From CAZJKE01 sp964555625 (GTDB taxonomy: Bacteria; Planctomycetota; Phycisphaerae; Phycisphaerales; SM1A02), in NCBI GenBank assembly GCA_964555625.1, contig CAZKTE010000001.1, forward strand, positions 69,528 through 133,527: a stretch of 64,000 bases of DNA. The letters run 5' to 3'. Below, piece after piece: positions 26,746 to 35,243 of this stretch. The translations under genes were made by a program, and so were the position numbers. Within the stretch, counting starts at the first letter, position 1, and each line of letters begins with the position of its first letter. Below the pieces are notes generated by a model. It ran no database searches, was not told the DNA's origin, and saw only the letters and a list, made by a program, of their open reading frames with translations.

Positions 26746-28053
26746 TCAGCCCCAACGGGTCGCGTGCCAGGCCTTCTTGCCGCGACGCAGCAGGATGGTC
26801 CGATCGTGCAGGAGGTCGTCACTGCAGAGCACCCGCTCCATGGCCAGATCGCCGTCGACTCTCACTCCGTTGATGGCGATCGCGCCGGTCTGCAGGAACT
26901 CCCTCGCCTCGCGCTTGCTCGCCGCCAGCGTCGTCTGGGGCAACAACTCCACCAGAGACGCCGCCTCGGCGCCGAGGCTTCCGCGGTCATGCTCGCTTGC
27001 CGGTACCTCCGAAAAGACCTCGTCGAGCATGTCGCCGTCAAGTGCGGCGATGTCGCCGCCGAAGAGCGCAGCGGCCGCCTCGTTGCACCGCTTCAACTGC
27101 TCGTCGCCGTGGATCATGCCGGTGAGCTCATCTGCAAGGCGATACTGCATGGGGCGATCCTGCGGCGACTTTGCATGCGCGGCCTCGAGGGCCTCGACCT
27201 GGGCCTGCTCAAGGAACGTAAACCACCGCAGGAAGTCACCGGCGTCCTCGTCTGCGACATTGAGCCAGAACTGGTGGAACGCCCATGGGCTGGTCCGGTC
27301 GGCCGTGAGCCAGATCGCGCCCTCCTCGGTCTTTCCGATCTTCTGGCCATCTGCGCGCGTGACCAGCGGCGCCGTAACGCCCCAGCCGCGCGGTTGATCC
27401 TCCGAGGCGTCGACCATGTCGCGGCGAATGAGATCGATGCCCGCGACAATGTTCCCGTACTGATCGCTTCCGGCGATCTGGATCGTGCAGTTGTGTTCGC
27501 GGCGCAGGTGCAGGAAGTCGTAGGCCTGCAGGAGCATGTAGGAGAACTCGGTGTAGCTGATGCCCTGTTCGCGATGCTCAAGTCGTTCGCGGACCGAGTC
27601 CTTCTGGATCATCGCGTTGACTGAGAAGTGCTTGCCGACGTCTCGGAGCACCTCGATGAATCCCAGGGAGGTCAGCCAGGTGGCGTTATTGACGACGATG
27701 GCGGCGTGCTCGCCCTCCATGGCCAGAACCCGCGAGAAGACCCGCAACTGCCCTGCGATGTTGGCGGCCACCTCGTCCTCGGAGAGCAGCTTTCGCTCCG
27801 TGTCCTTGCCGCTGGGGTCTCCGATGAGCCCGGTACCGCCGCCCATGAGGATGATCGGGGTGTGACCGCAGCGCTGCAGGTGCGCAAGAAGCATGATCGG
27901 GATGAGGTTTCCGATCGTCAGGCTCGTGCCGGTGGGATCAAAGCCGCCGTAGGCGACGCGGCCAGGCGTGGCCAGATGGTCACGCAGTTCATCTCCGCCG
28001 GTGGTCTGGTGCAGGAGACCTCGCCAGGCCAATTCATCGAGCACGTGCGTCAT
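26746..28053 (-). CDS. tyrS: Tyrosyl-tRNA synthetase
   Basis: A class I synthetase charging tRNA-Tyr, 435 residues. N-terminal MTHVLDELAWRGLLHQTT; the HIGH-equivalent segment FDPTGTSLTIGNL near 37 is the TIGN variant; MGGGTGLIGDPSG near 70; tyrosine-binding region QAYDFLHL and GSDQYGNI near 178-196; KMSKS-equivalent KIGKT near 230; a C-terminal S4-type RNA-binding domain (AREFLQTGAIAINGVRV). I chose the ATG at 28053 because a TATCAT -10 ends 7 bases before it and would overlap the alternative ATG at 28062. Confidence 0.95.
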   Translation of the reverse strand: MTHVLDELAWRGLLHQTTGGDELRDHLATPGRVAYGGFDPTGTSLTIGNLIPIMLLAHLQRCGHTPIILMGGGTGLIGDPSGKDTERKLLSEDEVAANIAGQLRVFSRVLAMEGEHAAIVVNNATWLTSLGFIEVLRDVGKHFSVNAMIQKDSVRERLEHREQGISYTEFSYMLLQAYDFLHLRREHNCTIQIAGSDQYGNIVAGIDLIRRDMVDASEDQPRGWGVTAPLVTRADGQKIGKTEEGAIWLTADRTSPWAFHQFWLNVADEDAGDFLRWFTFLEQAQVEALEAAHAKSPQDRPMQYRLADELTGMIHGDEQLKRCNEAAAALFGGDIAALDGDMLDEVFSEVPASEHDRGSLGAEAASLVELLPQTTLAASKREAREFLQTGAIAINGVRVDGDLAMERVLCSDDLLHDRTILLRRGKKAWHATRWG

Positions 28054-28060
28054 GGCGGGC

Positions 28061-28066
28061 ATGATA
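28061..28066 (-). promoter_or_regulatory. -10 element of tyrS
   Basis: TATCAT on the minus strand, 7 bases before the ATG at 28053. It predicts a leaderless tyrS message and argues against the in-frame ATG three codons upstream. Confidence 0.5.
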
Positions 28067-28084
28067 GGACGCCGGCGGCGACGG

Positions 28085-28603
28085 TCAGGCCCAGCGGGCC
28101 ATCTCGTCGCGGATCGATGACCGCGAGAGCCACGCCAGCAGGAAGATCGGCAGGGCGACGGTCAAGGGCACCCTGATCACCAGCCAGGCCACGAACGCCG
28201 CCTCCGCAGCGTCATGCTCCGCCACGAGCGACCACCGCGGCGCCCAGGCGATGACGGTGGCCACCACGACGAGGGCCAGCGCCGCGGTGCTCCAGCAGCG
28301 CAGCAGCCGCCGAGCGCCGCGTCGATGCTGGATGAGGGCGATCGAGGCGAGGATGAGTACGATCGCCATGACCGCCTCGATGCCTCCCATCGTCACAGCC
28401 AGAGCCGTAGGCGGCCCTTGTGCCATGAGCGCCGCAAGCACCGGATCATCCCCGCCGGGCAGTTGTGTTGCGGTATGGAGGGCGGAGATGGGGTCCAGGC
28501 CGCCGATGGCCACGCAGCCGCCGTAGCACTGCAAGCCACCGACGACGACGCCCACGGCGCCAACCGTCGTGGGCCAGATCGGTGTACCTGCCGGCTGCTC
28601 CAT
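28085..28603 (-). CDS. Hypothetical four-helix membrane protein
   Basis: A 172-residue protein with four hydrophobic segments: WPTTVGAVGVVVGGLQCYGG, AVMAIVLILASIALI, AALALVVVATVIAWA and VPLTVALPIFLLAWLS. There is a short polar loop with Asp/Pro (GGLDPISALH) after the first, and a basic cytoplasmic stretch (QHRRGARRLLR). I do not recognise the family. Its ATG overlaps the pheS stop (TGATG), so its translation is coupled to pheS although no functional link is obvious. It ends 19 bases upstream of the tyrS promoter. Confidence 0.6.
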   Translation of the reverse strand: MEQPAGTPIWPTTVGAVGVVVGGLQCYGGCVAIGGLDPISALHTATQLPGGDDPVLAALMAQGPPTALAVTMGGIEAVMAIVLILASIALIQHRRGARRLLRCWSTAALALVVVATVIAWAPRWSLVAEHDAAEAAFVAWLVIRVPLTVALPIFLLAWLSRSSIRDEMARWA

Positions 28604-29583
28604 CAGAACTGGCGCAGGAACCGCGCGTCGTTCTCGAAGAGCATCCGGATGTCACTGATGCCGTACTTGAGCATCGCGATCCGATCGATCCCCAGACCAA
28701 AGGCATAGCCCTGCCATTGATCGGGGTCATAGCCGACCTGCTCGAAGACCGCCGGATCCACGAGCCCGCATCCGCCCATCTCGACCCAGCGCAGCTCGCC
28801 GCGGACCTGCATGCGCATGTCGACTTCCGCAGAGGGCTCGGTGAAGGGGAAGTAACTGGGCCGGAATCGAATCTCGGCATCCTCGCCGAAGTAGGCGCGG
28901 GCGAACTGGACGAGTGTGCTCTTGAGGTCGACCATCGAGACCTCGTGATCGACGTAGAGCCCCTCGCACTGGTGGAACATGCTGTAGTGCGTCGCGTCGT
29001 GCGTGTCGGGCCGGTAGACGCGACCGACGGTGATCACCCGCAGCGGCGGCTGCGTGGCCTCCATGACGCGTACCTGCACCGTGGAAGTCTGCGCGCGGAG
29101 CATGCGGCCAGCATCCATGAAGAAGTTGTCGCGAGGGTCGCGAGCGGGATGGGATGACGGGATGTTCAGCGCGTCGAAATTATGGTGCTCGTCCTCGATC
29201 TCCGGCCCGAATGCGACGGAGAAGCCCATGCGACCGAAGACGTCGGTGACCTCGTCCATCGTCCGGCTCGTGACGTGTCGGCGGCCCAGCCCCTGCTCGA
29301 TGCCCGGTTCGGTCACGTCCATCGCCGGCACGGGAGTTGCGCCGTCAAGGCCCGCCAGGTGCTCGGCGAAGGCGGTCTCCAGCGTCGTCTTGACCTCGTT
29401 GAGCCGCTGGCCGACCTTCGGGCGATCAGAGGCGTCCACATCCTTCATCGCGGGCATGAGTTGCTTGAGACGTCCGCGCGACCCGAGGTAGTCGATCCGC
29501 CACGCCTCGAGCTCGTCGGCGGTCGCAACCGCCTCGAGATCCCGGCAGGCATCGCTCTGCAATTGATCGAGCGCCTCGTGCAT
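28603..29583 (-). CDS. pheS: Phenylalanyl-tRNA synthetase alpha subunit
   Basis: Catalytic subunit of the (alpha-beta)2 class II synthetase. The 326 residues have an N-terminal coiled-coil tRNA-binding arm (MHEALDQLQSDACRDLEAV) and the class II core: motif 1 region FGRMGFSVAFGPEIE near 118, HPARDPRDNFF near 147, motif 2 VGRVYRPDTHDATHYSMFHQ near 187, and motif 3 YAFGLGIDRIAMLKYGI near 292. I start at the ATG at 29583, since TATGAT ends 7 bases upstream; two earlier in-frame ATGs lie within or next to that element. pheT is not adjacent, and a small membrane-protein gene overlaps the stop instead. Confidence 0.95.
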   Translation of the reverse strand: MHEALDQLQSDACRDLEAVATADELEAWRIDYLGSRGRLKQLMPAMKDVDASDRPKVGQRLNEVKTTLETAFAEHLAGLDGATPVPAMDVTEPGIEQGLGRRHVTSRTMDEVTDVFGRMGFSVAFGPEIEDEHHNFDALNIPSSHPARDPRDNFFMDAGRMLRAQTSTVQVRVMEATQPPLRVITVGRVYRPDTHDATHYSMFHQCEGLYVDHEVSMVDLKSTLVQFARAYFGEDAEIRFRPSYFPFTEPSAEVDMRMQVRGELRWVEMGGCGLVDPAVFEQVGYDPDQWQGYAFGLGIDRIAMLKYGISDIRMLFENDARFLRQF

Positions 29584-29590
29584 CTGCGGC

Positions 29591-29596
29591 ATCATA
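29591..29596 (-). promoter_or_regulatory. -10 element of pheS
   Basis: TATGAT on the minus strand, 7 bases before the ATG at 29583, so pheS is probably transcribed without a leader and separately from rplQ. Confidence 0.5.
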
Positions 29597-29659
29597 GAAG
29601 GACAGCAGGCCCCGGCCATTGCTGACCGTGGGCCCGCTGCAAGGGGGGGCAGGAATGAA

Positions 29660-30556
29660 TCAGTCGTCGTCGCCCTTGGGTGCCTCGTCCGCCTCCGCAG
29701 GATCAGCGGGCGGGTCCTCGTCCGATGCCGCATCGTCTGTCGCGGCCTCCTCGGCCGGAGCGTCCTCCTGTGGGGCATCCTCGACCGGGGCCTCCTCTGT
29801 TGGAGCGTCCTGCGTTGGTGTGCCCTCTTCCGGGGCGTCCTCGGCTGGCGTGTCCTCCTGCGGGTCGTCCTCGGCGGCGTCCTCCTGAGGAGCCTCCTCC
29901 GCGGCCGCCACTGAAGTCTCTTCCACGTCGGTCACCTCTGGAGCCTCCTCCGCGGCCACCGGCTCAGTTTCCTCGACGGAAACCGGCGGCGGTGCGACCG
30001 ACTCGGCGAAGGCGACTCGGCGGTCCTTCTGGCGGCGGCGACGTGACGGCGTCCCGCCCAACTGCGGTCCCTCCTCCTCGCCGACCAACTGCAGGAGCAC
30101 CAGGTCGGTGCCGTCACCGAGGCGGTGCTTTCCGAGCTTGACGATGCGGGTGTAGCCACCCTCGCGGTCGTCGAATCGCGGCGCCACGGACGTCAAGATG
30201 TGCTGCACGAGCCGCGGGGCCTTCCGCACCTCGCCGTAGCGGTTGAACTCGATCTGGTCCTCGCTGGGCAGATCAAACCACGCGTTGTGCTTGCGCGAGT
30301 CTGGCACGTTTGGATCGGCGACCCACGCATGAATGCGCCGGTCGTTGACCATCTGCTCGATGCGACGTCGGGCAGTAAGCCCGCCACGCCGTGCGATCGT
30401 GATGATCCGCTCGACCAGCGGCTGCACGGCCTTCGCCTTTGGCATGGTCGTCTCGATCTGCCCGTGCTCGAAGAGCCCGGCTGCGAGATTGCGAAGCATC
30501 GCGCGGCGATGATCGCTGTCACGGTTCAGTTGCTTTCCATGGATTCGATGACGCAT
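29660..30556 (-). CDS. rplQ: 50S ribosomal protein L17 with long acidic C-terminal tail
   Basis: L17 lies near the peptide exit tunnel. The N-terminal 120 or so residues are standard (MRHRIHGKQLNRDSDHRRAM, LVERIITIARRG, RIVKLGKHRLGDG near 145). The protein is 298 residues, more than twice the E. coli length. After a basic patch (PSRRRRQKDRR) come about 120 residues composed mainly of Ala, Glu, Asp and Pro in loose repeats such as AEDAPEEGTP and VEDAPQEDAP. L17 is the last gene of the alpha part of the cluster, 30 bases after rpoA. Confidence 0.95.
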   Translation of the reverse strand: MRHRIHGKQLNRDSDHRRAMLRNLAAGLFEHGQIETTMPKAKAVQPLVERIITIARRGGLTARRRIEQMVNDRRIHAWVADPNVPDSRKHNAWFDLPSEDQIEFNRYGEVRKAPRLVQHILTSVAPRFDDREGGYTRIVKLGKHRLGDGTDLVLLQLVGEEEGPQLGGTPSRRRRQKDRRVAFAESVAPPPVSVEETEPVAAEEAPEVTDVEETSVAAAEEAPQEDAAEDDPQEDTPAEDAPEEGTPTQDAPTEEAPVEDAPQEDAPAEEAATDDAASDEDPPADPAEADEAPKGDDD

Positions 30557-30586
30557 GGCTCACTCCTGCTGCCGCCCCGGGGGCGG

Positions 30587-31753
30587 TCAGTCAACCTGTT
30601 CCTCTGCCCCGATGATCTCATCGCCTGCGTCCTCGAGGGCCGGGGGCTCTGCCCCGATGACCTCACCCTCGGACTCGACGATCGGCGCGTCCAGGTCGTC
30701 ACTGGAGAACACCTCCGTATCACCCTCGCCTGCATCCAGGTATGAGACTGGTGCAGCAGCCACAACGCCTTCGGGAAGCTGAATGCCCAGCGTGAGCCCG
30801 ATGTCCTCGAGCTTGCGCTTCACCTCCCGCAGCGAGGTGCGGCCGAAGCTTCGCAGTCCCAGCAGGCCTCGCTCATCGAGGGAGGCCAACTCGCCGACAG
30901 TCGTGATGTTTGCCGCCTCGAGGCAGTTCGATGATCGAACCGTCAGGTCCAGGTCGGAGACGGGCATGTTGAGCTTCGAGATCAACTCCTCGTCGACGGA
31001 CGCCGCCTGCGCGGCCTCCTCGGTCACCAGATCGCTCCCGATGGAGCCGTACTGGACGAACGCGTTGAGATGCTTGCGGAGGATCTTCCCCGCCTCGACG
31101 AGGCACATGTCCGGCGTCACGGTGCCCTGCTTGGTCCAGATGTCCAGGACCAGGCGGTCGTAGTTGGTCTTCTGGCCGACGCGGGTGCTCTCGACGCGGT
31201 ACCGCACCCGCTGCACTGGGCTGAAGACGGCATCGACGGGGATCTCTCCGATGACCTGCTCCTCGCGGCTGGCGAAGTGCTCGGCGGCCGGCACGTACCC
31301 ACGGCCCTGGCCGATGGTCAACTCCATCTCGAAGTCGACTGCGTCCGTAAGCGTGGCGATGATGTGGTCGCCGTTGTGAATAGTCACCGACGAGTCGGTC
31401 TCGATGAGGTCCGCGGTGACCTCGCCCGGACCGCTTGCCGACAGCCGCAGCAGCTTGGGCTCGTCGCCCTCCAGGCTCACGACCAGTCCCTTGATGTTCA
31501 GGACGATGTCAACCATGTCCTGCACTACGCCCGGAAGCGTGCAGAACTCGTGCTCGGCGCCCTGAACGCGGATCGCCGTGACCGCTGCGCCCTCGATGCT
31601 GCTGAGCAGCACGCGGCGAACGCTGTTTCCGATCGTCGTACCGAATCCGCGCTCGAACGGCTCGATCGTGAACCGACCGAACGTATCGGTAGCGGACTGC
31701 TCGTCGAGCGTGACGCGGGCCGGAAGTTCCAATCCTCTCCATCGAACGTGCAT
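30587..31753 (-). CDS. rpoA: RNA polymerase alpha subunit
   Basis: Alpha dimer scaffolds RNA polymerase assembly; its C-terminal domain contacts DNA and activators. The 388 residues contain the alpha-NTD (GRFTIEPFERGFGTTIGNSVRR near 26, quoted in part; RRVLLSSIEGAAVTAI; HEFCTLPGVVQDM) and the alpha-CTD helix-hairpin-helix (CLEAANITTVGELASLDE near 291, LRSFGRTSLREVKRKLEDIG near 312). E. coli alpha is 329 residues. The excess here is an acidic tail of about 45 residues (SSDDLDAPIVESEGEVIGAE, ending IIGAEEQVD). The spacer to rpsK is 113 bases, and rpsD, often between them, is elsewhere. Confidence 0.96.
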   Translation of the reverse strand: MHVRWRGLELPARVTLDEQSATDTFGRFTIEPFERGFGTTIGNSVRRVLLSSIEGAAVTAIRVQGAEHEFCTLPGVVQDMVDIVLNIKGLVVSLEGDEPKLLRLSASGPGEVTADLIETDSSVTIHNGDHIIATLTDAVDFEMELTIGQGRGYVPAAEHFASREEQVIGEIPVDAVFSPVQRVRYRVESTRVGQKTNYDRLVLDIWTKQGTVTPDMCLVEAGKILRKHLNAFVQYGSIGSDLVTEEAAQAASVDEELISKLNMPVSDLDLTVRSSNCLEAANITTVGELASLDERGLLGLRSFGRTSLREVKRKLEDIGLTLGIQLPEGVVAAAPVSYLDAGEGDTEVFSSDDLDAPIVESEGEVIGAEPPALEDAGDEIIGAEEQVD

Positions 31754-31866
31754 GTCTCAACTCCAACTCGACAGTGGTTTCTCGAATCTTCGATCCTGGC
31801 CGGACTCGGATCGCGGTGACCTGTCGTCATCACCACGCCCATCTCCGTCGCAGGTACGTTTCCTGC

Positions 31867-32238
31867 TCAGACTCTTCGCTTCTTCCGTGGTCTGCAACCG
31901 TTGTGGGGAATGGGCGTGTGGTCCTCGACCGCCGACACATTCAGGCCGGATTGCACCAGAGCGGTGATCGCCGAGTCGCGGCCACTGCCTGGCCCCTTGA
32001 CACGCACCTCGACTTCGTTGACGCCCATGCGGCGGCCCTTCTGGGCCACACGCTCGGCGGCACGCGTCGCTGCAAAGGGCGTCGCCTTGCGGGCGCCCTT
32101 GAAGCCGACGGTCCCGGCGGATTCCCAGCAGAGGGTCTCGCCGTTGAGATCGGTAAGCGTGATGATCGTGTTGTTGAACGTCGCGCGCACATGCACGATG
32201 GCCTTCCCGACATTCTTCCTGACCTTCTTCTTCGCCAT
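31867..32238 (-). CDS. rpsK: 30S ribosomal protein S11
   Basis: Platform protein of the small subunit that contacts mRNA near the Shine-Dalgarno helix. The 123 residues are typical: VHVRATFNNTIITLTD near 16, SAGTVGFKGARKATPFAA near 40, VKGPGSGRDSAI near 80, DHTPIPHNGCRPRKKRRV at the end. It lies 68 bases after rpsM. Confidence 0.97.
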   Translation of the reverse strand: MAKKKVRKNVGKAIVHVRATFNNTIITLTDLNGETLCWESAGTVGFKGARKATPFAATRAAERVAQKGRRMGVNEVEVRVKGPGSGRDSAITALVQSGLNVSAVEDHTPIPHNGCRPRKKRRV

Positions 32239-32306
32239 ATCCCTGTCTTCCCTTTCGCTTCAGCGGTTCCCGCTTCCTCTCGGACGGGAACCTCGCGTCA
32301 GTTGAT

Positions 32307-32684
32307 CTAGCCCTTCACGCCCTTCTTGCCCGCCACGGTCTTCTTGCGACCCTTGCGGGTACGGGCGTTGCACCGGGTGCGTTGTCCATGTACCGGCAGC
32401 CCCTTGCGGTGCCGCTCGCCGCGATAGCAGCGGATGTCCTTGAGCCGCTGAATGTTCTGCTGCACCTGCCGACGCAGCGTGCCCTCCACGATGTGTGATG
32501 CATCGATGATCTGCGCAATGCGGCCGATGTCCTCGTCACCGAGGTCCTTGGCACGAATGTCCGGGTCGATAGTGGCCTCGGCCAGGATGTCGTCTGCGGC
32601 GCGGGGGCCGATGCCATAGATGTACCGCAGCGCGTAGCGGATCTTCTTACTCTCTGGAATGTCAACACCAGCAATACGGGGCAT
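32307..32684 (-). CDS. rpsM: 30S ribosomal protein S13
   Basis: Head protein of the small subunit, part of the intersubunit bridges. The 125 residues begin MPRIAGVDIPESKKIRYALR; the helix-two-turn-helix region and the basic tail (HGQRTRCNARTRKGRKKTVA) are intact. It follows rpmJ by 17 bases. Confidence 0.97.
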   Translation of the reverse strand: MPRIAGVDIPESKKIRYALRYIYGIGPRAADDILAEATIDPDIRAKDLGDEDIGRIAQIIDASHIVEGTLRRQVQQNIQRLKDIRCYRGERHRKGLPVHGQRTRCNARTRKGRKKTVAGKKGVKG

Positions 32685-32701
32685 GTTCCAGTTCCTCGCG
32701 T

Positions 32702-32818
32702 CTAACCCTGCCTGGCCTTGAGCCGGGGGTTCTTCTTGTTGATGACGTACCGCTTGCCCTTTCGAATCACGATCTGGCAGTCCTTGGTGCGTCTCTTGAT
32801 GCTGCTTCGTACCTTCAT
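32702..32818 (-). CDS. rpmJ: 50S ribosomal protein L36, zinc-free form
   Basis: A 38-residue protein found by direct translation between infA and rpsM: MKVRSSIKRRTKDCQIVIRK followed by GKRYVINKKNPRLKARQG. The zinc form of L36 uses C11, C14, C27 and a His near 32. Here positions 11 and 27 are Thr and Asn, the His is gone and only C14 remains, so this is a C-minus form in the normal spc-operon position. It stabilises 23S rRNA folding; loss of zinc binding spares one Zn per ribosome. Confidence 0.95.
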   Translation of the reverse strand: MKVRSSIKRRTKDCQIVIRKGKRYVINKKNPRLKARQG

Positions 32819-32838
32819 GGTTCCTCTATCCCTTGCGT

Positions 32839-33054
32839 TCAGTGCCGGTAGGTAATGCGGCCCTTGGTCATGTCGTAGGGGCTGATCTCGACGGAAACCA
32901 TGTCGCCGGGCAGGATGCGAATGTAGTAGCGCCGCATCTTCCCACTGATGTAGGCCAGAATCTCCTGTCCGTTCTCGAGCTTCACCTTGAAGCGCGCATC
33001 CGGGAGGGCCTCTACAACCTCGGCTTCCAACTTGATCTTCTCTTCCTTCGCCAC
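32839..33054 (-). CDS. infA: Translation initiation factor IF-1
   Basis: An OB-fold factor that occupies the ribosomal A site during initiation. The 71 residues are typical (MAKEEKIKLEAEVVEALPDA, ISGKMRRYYIRILPGDMVSV, YDMTKGRITYRH). It follows secY directly (12 bases). In many bacteria adk and map lie between secY and infA, and both are missing here. Confidence 0.97.
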   Translation of the reverse strand: MAKEEKIKLEAEVVEALPDARFKVKLENGQEILAYISGKMRRYYIRILPGDMVSVEISPYDMTKGRITYRH

Positions 33055-33066
33055 TGTTTCTCCGTG

Positions 33067-34476
33067 TCAGGCCCTCTGTGGCCGTCGCCCCATGCGTGAC
33101 TGCGACGGTCCCTCGAAGAATCCCTGGTAGTTGCGCATCAGGAGGTTTGCCTCGATGCGCTGGATGAGGTCGAGCCCGACGCTCACCACGATCAATAGCC
33201 CCGTTCCACCGAGGAAACTCGACACGAGGAAGGGGATCTGCATTTCACGTGCCACGATGGACGGGATGACCGCGATCACCGCCAAGAACCCGGCACCCAC
33301 GTAGGTGATGCGTTCCACGACGGTCTCGAGGTACTCGGCGGTTCTCGGCCCGGGCCGCAGGCCCGGGATGAAGCTGCCGTTGTCGCGCAATTGGCGCGCC
33401 ATGTCCTCGGGACTGAAGACGATCGTCGTCCAGAAGTAACTGAAGAAGTAGATCAGCGTGATCTCGAGCACGATGTAGGGGTACTCGCCCATCTGGAAGT
33501 TCGCGTTCAGGAAGCCCGTGGTCGCCCGCCACCACTCGGCGGTGTCCGGCGACGCCGAAGCGGCGCTCTGGAGGTACCCGAAGAAGGCCGAGGGGAAGAT
33601 CAGCAGCGAACTGGCGAAGATGATGGGCATGACGCCGGCGTGGTTGACCCGCAGCGGCAGGTAGTGCTTGACACCTCCATAAACCTTGCGACCACGGGTG
33701 TGCCGCGCCTGCTGGATCGGGATGCGTCGCTGGGCGACAGTAATCACGATCGCGCCTGCCACGACCAAGACAAATGCGCTAACGAGGAAGATCACTCCAA
33801 GCAGCCCGATCTTGCCGACCACCTGCTGGGAACTGTCGAAGTTGCCAATGACCCACTCAACTGCGTTGGGCATCTGTGCGATGATCCCTGCGGTGAGGAT
33901 CAAGGAGACACCGTTTCCGATGCCGTACTTGTCGATCTGCTCACCGAGCCACATCAGGAAGATGGAGCCGGCTGTCAGGACCGTGATGCCCGCTAGGAAG
34001 AAGACCAACTGGGCACCGGGCCCGAGGAACTCGGGTTTGATGAGCCCCTGCGCACCGATGAACTTGAGCCACATCATCGACTGGATCAGGCACATGCCCA
34101 CGGTGGCGTAGCGGGTCCACTCGGTAATCTTCTGGTGGCCGGCGGCACCCTCCTTCTTGAGTTCCTGCAGTCGCGGAACGACCGACTGGAGCAACTGGAA
34201 GATGATCGCCGCCGTGATGTAGGGCATGATGCCCAGGCCGAAAATGGTCGACTGTGAGAAGGAACCACCGCTGAAGATGGACGCATAGTCGAGGAACTTG
34301 CCCCACCCGCTGGAACTCTCCGATGCCTTGGCGGCCGCTTCTATCATCTGCGTCTGGTCGACGCCGGGAAGCGGAATCCAGAACCCTACGCGATAGACCA
34401 CCAGCATGCTCAGGGTGAAGAGCACGCGGTTGCGCAGGTCGGGAATCCGGAAGATGTTGAGTGCCGCTCGGATCAT
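33067..34476 (-). CDS. secY: Protein translocase subunit SecY
   Basis: Pore-forming subunit of the SecYEG channel in the inner membrane. The 469 residues have ten hydrophobic segments. Recognisable motifs: IPDLRNRVLFTLSMLVVYRV at the N-terminus; IFSGGSFSQSTIFGLGIMPY (plug and TM2 start) near 67; IGNGVSLILTAGI near 187; QARHTRGRKVYGG near 255 and a conserved C-terminal loop (YLETVVERITYVGAG, FLGGTGLLIVVSV). It lies 16 bases after rplO, the usual order. Confidence 0.96.
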   Translation of the reverse strand: MIRAALNIFRIPDLRNRVLFTLSMLVVYRVGFWIPLPGVDQTQMIEAAAKASESSSGWGKFLDYASIFSGGSFSQSTIFGLGIMPYITAAIIFQLLQSVVPRLQELKKEGAAGHQKITEWTRYATVGMCLIQSMMWLKFIGAQGLIKPEFLGPGAQLVFFLAGITVLTAGSIFLMWLGEQIDKYGIGNGVSLILTAGIIAQMPNAVEWVIGNFDSSQQVVGKIGLLGVIFLVSAFVLVVAGAIVITVAQRRIPIQQARHTRGRKVYGGVKHYLPLRVNHAGVMPIIFASSLLIFPSAFFGYLQSAASASPDTAEWWRATTGFLNANFQMGEYPYIVLEITLIYFFSYFWTTIVFSPEDMARQLRDNGSFIPGLRPGPRTAEYLETVVERITYVGAGFLAVIAVIPSIVAREMQIPFLVSSFLGGTGLLIVVSVGLDLIQRIEANLLMRNYQGFFEGPSQSRMGRRPQRA

Positions 34477-34492
34477 CGTCTACTAGGGGAGA

Positions 34493-35243
34493 TCAGGCGT
34501 CGCCCTCCTCCTTGCGCTCCTCGTCCTCCGTGGGTGCNNNNNNNNNNNNNNNNNNNNNNNNNNNNNNNNNNNNNNNNNNNNNNNNNNNNNNNNNNNNNNN
34601 NNNNNNNNNNNNNNNNNNNNNNNNNNNNNNNNNNNNNGGGTGCGTCGTCAGCCGGAGCCTCCTCGGCAGGCGCATCCTCGGCGGGTGCGTCGTCGGCCGA
34701 GGCCTCCTCGGAGGGCGCGTCCTCGGCAGGCGTGGCGGATTCCTCCTTCGCCTTGGGCGCGGCCTTTGGCTTCGCCGGGCGGGTCCACTTCTTTCGAACC
34801 ACGATCGTGACGCTGCCGCCGGCCGCCTCGATCTTGGCGAGGGCCGACGCGGAGCACTTGGCCACGGTGACGTCGAGCTTGATCGTCAATTCACCGTCAC
34901 CGAGGATCTTCACCGGGAGATTAGCGTCGCGGATGAGCCCGCTCGCCGCCAGTGTCTCGGCATTGATCGTGGCACCCGTCTTGAAGCGCTCCTGGATCGC
35001 CGACACGTTGACGACGTGGTAGTGCGTCCTGAAGGGCGCGTTCGTGAAGCCGCGCTTGGGCAGCCGCCGAAAGAGTGGCATCTGGCCACCCTCGAAGGCG
35101 GGTCGCCGCGTGTAGCCGCTGCGCGAACCGGCGCCCTTGTGGCCGCGACCGCAGGTCTTTCCGTGGCCGCTGCCATGGCCGCGACCGACGCGCTTGCGGG
35201 ACTTGTACTTGCCCGCCTGCTGCGTGATCTCGTGGATCATCAT
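34493..35243 (-). CDS. rplO: 50S ribosomal protein L15 with acidic repeat tail, interrupted by an N gap
   Basis: Large-subunit assembly protein. The N-terminal 150 residues are normal (GKYKSRKRVGRGHGSGHGKT, RRPAFEGGQMPLFRRLPKRG, LAASGLIRDANLPVKILGDG). After PAKPKAAPKAKEES the sequence turns into a repetitive Ala/Asp/Glu/Pro tail (PAEDAPAEEAPADDAP) and runs into 100 N. Beyond the gap the end reads APTEDEERKEEGDA and stop (34493-34495). One hundred N is not a multiple of three, so the frame across the gap cannot be followed and the true tail length is unknown. The start at 35243 overlaps the rpsE stop (ATGA). rpmD (L30), often between S5 and L15, is absent. Confidence 0.93.
34538..34637. other. 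Assembly gap, 100 N, inside rplO
   Basis: Exactly 100 N within the low-complexity tail-coding part of rplO. The flanks share only a few bases but the right flank contains near-repeats (GGGTGCGTCGTC at 34638 and again at about 34683), so the assembler probably failed on tandem repeats. Confidence 0.98.
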
